From the NCBI GenBank assembly GCA_947065955.1, contig CAMSXY010000091.1:1-5294 (forward strand): DNA of 5,294 nt. The letters are read 5' to 3'. Made by a program: the position numbers and the translations under genes. Below, one piece after another: positions 1 through 5,250 of this stretch. Position 1 is the stretch's first letter. Every line of letters starts with the position of its first letter. The notes below the pieces were generated by a model. That model was not told the DNA's origin, made no database searches, and saw only the letters and a list, made by a program, of their open reading frames with translations. The stretch comes from an uncultured Caryophanales bacterium. Its GTDB lineage: Bacteria > Bacillota_I > Bacilli_A > RF39 > UBA660.

Positions 1-38
1 ATTTAAGAAAATAAAAAATTACAAGTGTTAGAAAAATA

Positions 39-67
39 TTGCCTTTTTTATGTAAAAAGTCTATAAT
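39..67 (+). promoter_or_regulatory. Likely sigma-A promoter of the glycosyltransferase gene
   Basis: The -35-like hexamer TTGCCT (39-44, four of six consensus bases) is followed after 17 bp by a perfect -10 TATAAT (62-67). Transcription would start near position 74, leaving a leader of about 16 nt before the ATG at 90. This placement argues that the in-frame TTG at 39 is part of the promoter and not a start codon. The call rests on consensus matching only. Confidence 0.6.
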
Positions 68-89
68 AGCCAACGGAAAAGGTGATTTT

Positions 90-1136
90 ATGAAAAAATT
101 AAGTATTATTATTCCTGTACATAACACAGCCCTTTACTTACCAACTTGTTTAAACTCTGTTTTAAATCAGACAGAGGAATCTATAGAAGTCATTGCAGTT
201 AATGATCACAGTAAAGATCTTAGTTTGGAAATATTAAAATACTTTGAAAAAATATATCCTTATAAGTTAAAGGTAATCAATTTAACCAACCAACATGGAG
301 TTTCTTGTGCTAGAAATGAAGGTTTAAAAATAGCGCAGGGAGAATATATTGGCTTTGTGGATTCAGATGATATCGTTTCTTTAAATATGTTTGGCGATTT
401 TTATATTTATGCGAAAAAATATGATGCCCAAATCGTCAGCGGAAGCTTTTTTCAAGTTTCTAATAATGAGTATCGAAACGAAGAAACTTATATAAGAGAA
501 AAAAAGAAACCAACTACTCGAAATTATCTAAAACAAAAAGGATATCCTTTTTTCGAATCACCCGCTGTGTGGGATAAAATTTTTTCTCATGATCTAATAG
601 GAGATACGCAATTTTTAGAAAACTGTATTTATGAAGATGTTGGATTTACTTATTTTCTATTATTAAAAGCAAAAGAAATTATAAAAATCGATCGAAACGA
701 TTATGCTTATAGAACTACCCCAGGAAGTATTATGCAAAGTATTCATCTTATAAAATCAAACATTATGGATATTATTTTTGTATGTGTAGACGCTATTTCA
801 AATGCTCAAAAAAGTGGGTTTAATGAACAACAAATGCAAATTTTAAGAGATTTATTAAAAAATAGTCTTTTTTCCAGAATTTTTTCCATTAAAAATTGGG
901 ATCTAAAAGAAAAAGAAAAGATCAAAATTATGGATGATATGTTATCGATCGCTAATTACTATATGGAGAACATTTTAAAAATAGAAACGAAATTTGGAAG
1001 TTTTGGAGGCAAAAAAATAGAGGGACTTTTTAAAGAAAATACAGTTCATGACATAAAAGAAAGTCAAATCAACCATGAAATTTCCACTCTAAAAAGGAAA
1101 ATTCTAAAATTGGAAAGGAAACAAAATAGTTTATAA
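90..1136 (+). CDS. Family 2 glycosyltransferase (GT-A fold)
   Basis: This 348-aa protein probably transfers a sugar from a nucleotide-sugar donor to a growing surface glycan on the cytoplasmic side of the membrane; donor and acceptor cannot be read from sequence. The N-terminal GT2 domain opens with KLSIIIPVHN, then NDHSKD (residues 38-43, at the place of the usual NDGSxD nucleotide-binding motif), GVSCARNEGL, and the metal-binding DSDD (91-94). YEDVGF (E182, D183) matches the ED region that supplies the catalytic base in this family. The C-terminal part is less conserved, and the last 20 or so residues are lysine/leucine-rich and may form a short coiled coil. There is no signal peptide or clear membrane helix. 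I chose ATG 90 because GGTGAT (81-86) sits just before it and the domain starts at once; the in-frame TTG at 39 falls in the promoter. It appears monocistronic, ending before a strong terminator. The family is clear; the pathway is not. Confidence 0.9.
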   Translation: MKKLSIIIPVHNTALYLPTCLNSVLNQTEESIEVIAVNDHSKDLSLEILKYFEKIYPYKLKVINLTNQHGVSCARNEGLKIAQGEYIGFVDSDDIVSLNMFGDFYIYAKKYDAQIVSGSFFQVSNNEYRNEETYIREKKKPTTRNYLKQKGYPFFESPAVWDKIFSHDLIGDTQFLENCIYEDVGFTYFLLLKAKEIIKIDRNDYAYRTTPGSIMQSIHLIKSNIMDIIFVCVDAISNAQKSGFNEQQMQILRDLLKNSLFSRIFSIKNWDLKEKEKIKIMDDMLSIANYYMENILKIETKFGSFGGKKIEGLFKENTVHDIKESQINHEISTLKRKILKLERKQNSL

Positions 1137-1163
1137 ATTTATCTTTATAATTCATAAAATAAT

Positions 1164-1203
1164 AAAATCGTTGAAAAGAGACATATTCTTTCAACGATTT
1201 TTT
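1164..1203 (+). terminator. Intrinsic terminator after the glycosyltransferase gene
   Basis: A 13-bp perfect stem is formed by 1164-1176 (AAAATCGTTGAAA) and 1189-1201 (TTTCAACGATTTT) around a 12-nt loop, with a T run at 1198-1203. It lies 27 nt after the stop codon. A run of A at the left foot means it could also terminate transcription coming from the opposite direction. Confidence 0.85.
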
Positions 1204-1251
1204 ATAAAAAGGAAAGTGTAAATTTTAAATAGGTTTTTTATAAAAAGGAAA
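1198..1251 (+). repeat. Two exact 18-bp direct repeats, 36 bp apart
   Basis: The 18-mer TTTTTTATAAAAAGGAAA occurs at 1198-1215 and again at 1234-1251. The first copy begins in the terminator T tract. The second lies just upstream of the -10 element of the next operon. The repeat is low in complexity (T run, A run, GGAAA), so it may come from a small local duplication. No function is assigned. Confidence 0.6.
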
Positions 1252-1266
1252 TAGTAGAATAATTTA

Positions 1267-1275
1267 TGATACAAT
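1267..1275 (+). promoter_or_regulatory. Extended -10 promoter of the flavin reductase/SDR operon
   Basis: TGATACAAT (1267-1275) reads as TGn plus TACAAT, the extended -10 form common in low-GC Gram-positive bacteria. No good -35 hexamer lies 17 bp upstream (1247-1252 is GGAAAT), which fits a promoter relying on the TG extension. The start site would be near 1282, leaving a leader of under 20 nt with AAGGAAGGGAG (1285-1294) before the ATG at 1300. Confidence 0.55.
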
Positions 1276-1299
1276 AGAAATATAAAGGAAGGGAGAAAT

Positions 1300-1911
1300 A
1301 TGAAAAATAATAAAATAATCCAAAAAATTACACAAGGTATGTACGTTTTAACAACCCAAAATGGAGGATGTATTGTAGATGCTGTATCAAAAATTAGTGC
1401 AGGTGAAAATCCTTTGATAGCGGTTTCCGTTAAAAAAAATAATTACACTAATACATTATTAAGAGAAAGTAAGACTTTTGCACTTTCTGTGCTAGGAGAG
1501 GAAACGAATTTAGAAATCATTGAAATATTTGGAATGCATTCCATGAAAGAAGTAAATAAATTTGAAAAGGTAGAAACAATTGAAGTAGACAATTTAAAAG
1601 TAATAAAAGATTCTTTAGGCTATATGATCCTAGAAATGATAGGGGGTATGGATAATGATACCCATACATTATTTGTGGGAAAAGTAATAGAAGCGGATCT
1701 TTTTGAAGAAAAAGAACCTATGAGTTATAGCTATTATGAAAAAAAGAAAAAGAATTTAATAAAAAATCCAATCGAAAAAGAAAAAAACGTTTATTTTTGT
1801 ACTATCTGTGGTTATAGTTACGATGAAGAGTTAAAAAAATTACAAAGATGTCCTATATGCGGTGTTGGAAAAGAACTATTTATAAGGAGAAATGAAAATG
1901 CTAGAAAATAA
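1300..1911 (+). CDS. Flavin reductase-like domain fused to a short rubredoxin-like domain
   Basis: This 203-aa protein looks like the anaerobe flavoprotein-rubredoxin fusions related to high-molecular-weight rubredoxin (Hrb). In Moorella, Hrb passes electrons from NAD(P)H through flavin and iron to partners such as A-type flavoproteins that reduce O2 or NO. Residues 1-150 resemble the flavin reductase (FMN-binding split barrel) family, with KITQGMYVLTTQNGG near the start and DTHTLFVGKV near residue 125. After a lysine-rich linker, residues 165-200 carry four cysteines, C167-x2-C170 and C184-x2-C187, in the pattern CxxCGY...CPxCGVGK, which should bind one iron. Only 13 residues separate the two pairs, so the domain is the compact rubrerythrin-type form and not a full-length rubredoxin. 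A strong ribosome binding site sets the start. The next gene overlaps the 3' end by 14 nt, suggesting translational coupling. The electron partner is unknown. Confidence 0.85.
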   Translation: MKNNKIIQKITQGMYVLTTQNGGCIVDAVSKISAGENPLIAVSVKKNNYTNTLLRESKTFALSVLGEETNLEIIEIFGMHSMKEVNKFEKVETIEVDNLKVIKDSLGYMILEMIGGMDNDTHTLFVGKVIEADLFEEKEPMSYSYYEKKKKNLIKNPIEKEKNVYFCTICGYSYDEELKKLQRCPICGVGKELFIRRNENARK

Positions 1912-2632
1912 AGTGGCTATTATTACAGGTGGAACAAGAGGAATTGGTCTTGAAATCGTAAAAACTTTTAAAAAAAATAAAGCAGAAGTTATTTTGTTTG
2001 GATCAAGAAAAGAAAGCGTTGAAAAAACTTTAGAGGATTTAAAAAAAGAAGGAATGGATGTAATTGGTTATTATCCTAATTTAAATGATTTTAAAGAAGT
2101 TGAAAAAATAATAGAAGAAATTAATCAAACTTATGGTCATATTGATATTTTAATAAACAACGCTGGAATTTCTGCAAATAAGAAAATTGAGGAAACAACT
2201 TCAGAGGACTTTAAAACGATTATGGATATTAATGTAAATGCTATTTTTCATACAACAAAAGCCGTTGTACCTTATATGAAAAAAGAAGGTGGGGTTATTA
2301 TAAATACAAGTTCTATGGTAAGTATTTACGGTCAACCATCTGGTGTTGGCTATCCAACTAGTAAATTTGCTGTAAATGGGCTTACAAAGTCTCTTGCAAG
2401 AGAACTAGCTCCCCTCAAAATTCGAGTGAATGCAGTAGCTCCTGGAATTATCAACACGGATATGGTAGCTTCTCTTCCAAAAGAGATCATAGAGCCTTTA
2501 ATAAAAACAATTCCACTTGGGAGAATAGGGGAGCCAAAAGATATTGCTAATGCCTTTCTTTTTCTAGCCAGTGACATGGCAAGCTATATTACAGGGGAAA
2601 TTTTATCAGTGGATGGTGCTGCAAGAAGTTAA
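1898..2632 (+). CDS. SDR-family NADPH-dependent reductase, FabG-like
   Basis: This 244-aa classical short-chain dehydrogenase/reductase is a soluble cytoplasmic enzyme. It has the Rossmann motif TGGTRGIG (T10-G17), NNAG (87-90), and the catalytic set N112, S139, Y152 and K156 (YPTSK), with serine 13 residues before tyrosine as in FabG. R14, and R37 just after the second strand (GSRK), favour NADP(H) over NAD(H). The C-terminus PLGRIGEPKDIA...DMASYITGEILSVDGA is typical of 3-oxoacyl-ACP reductases and related sugar or alcohol dehydrogenases, and the length is normal for them. The substrate is unclear: no fatty-acid synthesis genes are nearby, so fabG is not assigned. I start at ATG 1898, not ATG 1892, because AAGGAGA (1884-1890) is 8 nt from the former but only about 2 nt from the latter. 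The 14-nt overlap with the flavin reductase fusion implies joint expression. Confidence 0.9.
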   Translation: MLENKVAIITGGTRGIGLEIVKTFKKNKAEVILFGSRKESVEKTLEDLKKEGMDVIGYYPNLNDFKEVEKIIEEINQTYGHIDILINNAGISANKKIEETTSEDFKTIMDINVNAIFHTTKAVVPYMKKEGGVIINTSSMVSIYGQPSGVGYPTSKFAVNGLTKSLARELAPLKIRVNAVAPGIINTDMVASLPKEIIEPLIKTIPLGRIGEPKDIANAFLFLASDMASYITGEILSVDGAARS

Positions 2633-2686
2633 AAGAAATGATTACAAAAAAGAATAAAATTGAAAAGGATAGGAGGGTATTTTACA

Positions 2687-3100
2687 ATGAAAGATTATAC
2701 GGGTAAATTAAATGATCATGAAGAATATAAAAAAGTAATAGAAGCTTTAGAAAAAACATGTAAATATTTAGAATATGTTATTATAGAAGAAGATACTTTT
2801 ATAAAAACTTTCGAAAACCTCATCTTATCCAAAAAATTAAAAAACAAATGGTGGGGAACGAAATCTAGTCAAAAAAGAATCGTATATAGATTAAAAGCGG
2901 CTCCTGAAATATTTCGTCACTTAAAGAAAATAGAAACCTTTTGCAAATATAAAATTTCTATGGAAGGAGATTTTGTAGAAGAAACCAACTTTGGATGCAA
3001 CGATATTGCTTTTTTTGATGACCAAGAAATCCCTTTACTTTTTACAACCACACATGAAGGTTATATTCTATTAAGAGAGGATTTTTATAAAGAAAGATGA
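2687..3100 (+). CDS. Hypothetical protein of 137 aa, no recognised family
   Basis: I do not recognise this gene. It is probably real: AGGAGGG (2671-2677) precedes ATG 2687, the frame is open for 137 codons, codon use matches its neighbours, and a terminator follows. An in-frame TTG at 2660 lies upstream of that ribosome binding site and is unlikely to be used. The product is soluble, with no signal peptide or membrane helix. Its N-terminal half looks helical and charged, and its C-terminal half has more strand-like stretches (NDIAFF, IPLLFT, EGYILLRED). Visible landmarks are W55-W56 and three scattered cysteines (C25, C86, C104), which form no metal motif. It follows the SDR gene by 54 nt with no terminator between, so it is probably the last gene of that operon. 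No function is proposed. Confidence 0.7.
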   Translation: MKDYTGKLNDHEEYKKVIEALEKTCKYLEYVIIEEDTFIKTFENLILSKKLKNKWWGTKSSQKRIVYRLKAAPEIFRHLKKIETFCKYKISMEGDFVEETNFGCNDIAFFDDQEIPLLFTTTHEGYILLREDFYKER

Positions 3101-3120
3101 AAAAAACATCTTTTTTTTTT
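3093..3120 (+). terminator. Intrinsic terminator overlapping the stop codon of the preceding gene
   Basis: AAAGATG (3093-3099) pairs with CATCTTT (3107-3113) around a seven-A loop, and the T run continues to 3120. The TGA stop of the 137-aa gene (3098-3100) lies inside the hairpin. The stem is short and low in GC, so termination may be partial, but the ten-T tract is strong. It separates the redox operon from the metal operon promoter, which starts eight bases later. Confidence 0.75.
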
Positions 3121-3127
3121 AAAACAC

Positions 3128-3157
3128 TTGACAGTTGAATGAACATTCAACTATAAT
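3128..3157 (+). promoter_or_regulatory. Consensus sigma-A promoter of the metal-resistance operon
   Basis: A perfect -35 TTGACA (3128-3133) and a perfect -10 TATAAT (3152-3157) are separated by 18 bp. The start site would be near 3164. The spacer is almost wholly occupied by the first inverted repeat, so a bound repressor would block RNA polymerase. A strong promoter under tight repression is typical of metal efflux operons. Confidence 0.85.
3133..3152 (+). promoter_or_regulatory. Operator 1 for the CadC/SmtB-type repressor
   Basis: AGTTGAATG, AA, CATTCAACT forms a perfect 9-2-9 inverted repeat. The core TGAA...TTCA matches the operator style of ArsR/SmtB metal sensors. It overlaps the last base of the -35 and the first base of the -10, as expected for direct repression by the product of the next gene. 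Confidence 0.85.
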
Positions 3158-3163
3158 TATAAC

Positions 3164-3183
3164 AGTTGAATAAATAATCAACT
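3164..3183 (+). promoter_or_regulatory. Operator 2, imperfect copy of operator 1
   Basis: This 20-base imperfect inverted repeat has outer arms AGTTGA and TCAACT, identical to the ends of operator 1; inside, one of the next pairs (positions 7 and 14) and the centre do not match. It lies at the predicted transcription start. Its centre is 31 bp from that of operator 1, about three helical turns, so two repressor dimers could bind the same face of the DNA. Confidence 0.7.
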
Positions 3184-3212
3184 AAAAAAATATACTAATA
3201 GGAGAGGATTTT

Positions 3213-3575
3213 ATGTCAAAAAACGAATTTTCATGTGATTGCAATATGATTCACCAAGAAGTCGTAGAAAAGGTTTTAAAAAACATGCCAACCGAGTTCA
3301 TTTTTAAGAATTTGGCAGATTTATTTAGATTAATAGGCGATACTACAAGGTGTAAAATACTTTTTGCTCTAGACCAAGAGGAAATGTGTGTATGTGATTT
3401 AGCCAATACTTTAAATATGACAAAATCAAGAGTTTCACATCAATTAGCAACCCTAAGAAAAAGTGGGGTTATAAAATGTAGAAAAAAGGGAAAAGAAGTC
3501 TATTACACTTTAGAAGATGAGCATATTGTCAAGGTATTTGAAGTAAGTTTAGAACATATAAATCATCAAAAATAG
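3213..3575 (+). CDS. cadC: CadC-like ArsR/SmtB-family metal-sensing repressor
   Basis: This 120-aa DNA-binding protein should repress its own operon and release DNA when it binds Cd, Pb or Zn. The winged helix spans roughly residues 35-100, with ECVCDLA-type metal box EMCVCDLA, recognition helix region TKSRVSHQLATLRKSG, and wing CRKKGKEVYYTLEDEH. Both sensor sites of this family are visible. The thiol site would use C8 and C10 of the N-terminal CDC with C59 and C61; the other, on the last helix, would use D102, H104, H115 and H118, with exactly the SmtB/CadC spacing but His in place of the usual final Glu. Further cysteines are C47 and C89. GGAGAGG (3201-3207) is a good ribosome binding site for ATG 3213. 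It is first in the operon, 15 nt before the HMA gene, behind two operators. Regulator type is sure; the exact inducing metal is inferred. Confidence 0.93.
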   Translation: MSKNEFSCDCNMIHQEVVEKVLKNMPTEFIFKNLADLFRLIGDTTRCKILFALDQEEMCVCDLANTLNMTKSRVSHQLATLRKSGVIKCRKKGKEVYYTLEDEHIVKVFEVSLEHINHQK

Positions 3576-3590
3576 AAAGAAGGAACCAGT

Positions 3591-3821
3591 ATGTATACAT
3601 TTTTTATAAAAAATTTAGATTGTGCTAATTGCGCAGTGGAATTGGAAGAAGCTTTAAGAAAAATAGAGGGAATAAAGGAAGTTTCTATCCAATTTCTAAC
3701 ACAAAAATTAACAATAGAGTGTGACGAAAACCGAAAAACAGAGATTTTTGAAAATATAAAAAAAATAATACACAAAAAAGAACCCGAGGTAATTATAGAA
3801 GAGGATAAAAGATATGAATAA
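3591..3821 (+). CDS. Free-standing HMA-domain metal-binding protein
   Basis: This 76-aa protein is essentially one heavy-metal-associated domain of the ferredoxin-like (beta-alpha-beta-beta-alpha-beta) fold. The metal loop is LDCANCA, with D10, C11 and C14; Asp before the first Cys is typical of HMA domains from Zn/Cd pumps such as ZntA rather than of copper chaperones. The rest (ELEEALRKIEGIKEVSIQFLTQKLTIE) is a standard HMA sequence. The C-terminus ends in an acidic stretch (EPEVIIEEDKRYE) resembling the linker that usually joins this domain to the pump. AAGGA (3580-3584) is spaced 6 nt from ATG 3591. The stop codon lies inside the start region of the ATPase gene (8-nt overlap), so the two are probably translationally coupled. 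It looks like the detached N-terminal domain of CadA, acting as a cytoplasmic metal carrier or regulatory subunit; that role is inferred. Confidence 0.9.
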   Translation: MYTFFIKNLDCANCAVELEEALRKIEGIKEVSIQFLTQKLTIECDENRKTEIFENIKKIIHKKEPEVIIEEDKRYE

Positions 3822-5250
3822 AAAAATGAAAACAATGGTTAAAAAAATACAAATTGCCTCTTTTTTCTTTCTTCTTTCTTTCCTTTGTAACCAAAATTTA
3901 GAAATACTTTTTTGTATTTTATCCTACGGAATAGTAGGTTTAGAAATCTTAAAAAAGGCCATAAGAAATCTTTTAAAAGGAAAAGTACTCGATGAAAATT
4001 TTCTAATGGCAGTTGCAACCATAGGTGCTTTTGGAATTGGAGAATTTCAGGAGGCAGTTGCGGTTATGCTTTTTTATCAAATAGGAGAAGTTTTCCAAAA
4101 ATATGCAATAGAAAGTTCTCGAAAATCGATTACTGAATTAATGAATATTCGTCCCGATTATGCAAATCTTTGTGAAGGGAAAAAAATAACACAAATAGAT
4201 CCCAAAAAAGTAAAAATTGGGGATATTCTTCTTATTAAACCAGGAGAAAAAGTTCCCTTAGATGGAATTGTAATAGAAGGGACCTCTACTTTAAATCTGC
4301 AAACTTTAACAGGAGAATCGATTCCCAAAAAAATAACAGTGCAAGAAGAAATTTTAAGTGGGAGTATCAACAAAGAGGGAACTTTAAAGATTAAAGTATG
4401 TAAGATATACCAGGAATCTACTGCTCAAAAAATTTTAGATTTAGTAGAAAATGCGATGAACAAAAAAGCAAAAGCAGAAAATTTTATCTGCAAATTTGCA
4501 AAGTATTATACACCTATAGTTGTAGTAGTAGCCCTTTTTCTTGCCTTTATTCCTCCAATAATGAATAAAGATTCCTTTGTCGAATGGATTTATCGCTCTT
4601 TTTCTTTCCTTGTTATTTCTTGTCCTTGTGCTTTAGTGATCTCTATTCCTTTAAGTTTTTTTGGAGGAATAGGAGGCTGTTCTAAAAGAGGTATTTTAGT
4701 AAAGGGGAGCAATTATATAGAAGCTTTAGCAAAAACAGAGATGATCGTATGTGATAAAACAGGAACTCTAACAGAAGGCGTTTTTAAAATACAACAAATA
4801 GAACAAATAAAGGCTTCCAAAGAACAAATTTTAAAATATGCTGCTTATGCCGAATTTTTTTCTACGCATCCTATTGCTACTTTTATAAAAAATGCTTATG
4901 AAGAAACGATTGATCAAAGTAAGATAGAAGATGTCAAAGAAATCGCAGGAAAAGGTATTATTGCTAAAATAGAAGGAAAAAATATTTGCGTTGGAAACGA
5001 TAAATGGATGGAAGAACAAAATATACCTTTTGAAAAAAGAGAAAAAACAGCAATCTATATAGCTTGTAATAAGGAACTTCTAGGAGTCATTAAGATAAGT
5101 GATACTATCAAAAAAGATGCCTATAAAGCTATAGAACAATTTAAAAAAAATTCCATTAAAGTCTTTCTTTTAACAGGGGATAAAAAAGAGGTTAGCCAAA
5201 AAGTGGCGAAACAGTTACAAATAGATGCTTATTATGCGGAGTTACTTCCA
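3814..5250 (+). CDS. cadA: CadA/ZntA-type Zn/Cd/Pb P1B-ATPase without HMA domain; 3' end missing
   Basis: This membrane pump exports divalent soft metals using ATP. The visible 479 genuine residues contain two N-terminal helices (about 13-25, 28-46), helices 3 and 4 (62-76, 79-96), the actuator domain with TGES (166-169), helix 5 (232-250), helix 6 with the metal-site motif C270-P-C272, the phosphorylation site DKTGT (D314), the nucleotide domain with H352-P353 and GND (394-396), and TGD (454-456). CPC in this context, a CadC regulator and an HMA partner point to the P1B-2 group. The usual N-terminal HMA domain is absent and is supplied by the preceding gene. GAGG (3801-3804) precedes ATG 3814; ATG 3826 is an alternative. 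The frame runs on to a TAG at 5269-5271, but residues 480-485 (DRKSVV) and that stop come from sequencing adapter. The GDGxNDxP hinge and last two helices are therefore missing from the data, not from the gene. Confidence 0.93.

Noticed and set aside
2..31. Short open stretch ending in TAG at 29-31, possibly the tail of an upstream gene
   Set aside because: Only nine codons are visible, low in complexity and without recognisable motif, so a coding call cannot be supported.
39..89. Upstream TTG start that would add 17 residues to the glycosyltransferase
   Set aside because: The TTG coincides with the -35 element, has no ribosome binding site, and the added residues precede the normal domain start; ATG 90 has GGTGAT before it.
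686..702. AATCG/CGATT inverted repeat
   Set aside because: A 5-bp stem within a coding region is expected by chance and has no associated signal.
1170..1195. GTTGAA...TTCAAC in the glycosyltransferase terminator as a third CadC operator
   Set aside because: The perfect pairing extends into a terminator stem with a 12-nt loop and T tract, so the arm spacing does not match the 20-base operators; the shared word is short.
1892..1897. ATG at 1892 as start of the SDR
   Set aside because: It is only about 2 nt from the AAGGAGA ribosome binding site, whereas ATG 1898 is at normal distance and gives the usual SDR N-terminus.
2350..2577. Reverse-strand reading frame inside the SDR gene
   Set aside because: It is a shadow of a strongly conserved enzyme gene with no ribosome binding site or recognisable product. 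The same applies to reverse frames at 3566-3835, 4158-4373 and 4831-5019.
2660..2686. TTG start for the 137-aa protein
   Set aside because: It lies upstream of the AGGAGG site that serves the ATG at 2687; using it would translate through the ribosome binding site.
3805..3835. A frameshift splitting a normal HMA-ATPase fusion
   Set aside because: The ATPase start has its own GAGG site and a tidy 8-nt overlap, and both proteins have sensible ends. An indel in the A run cannot be fully excluded, so it is kept as a check in the findings.
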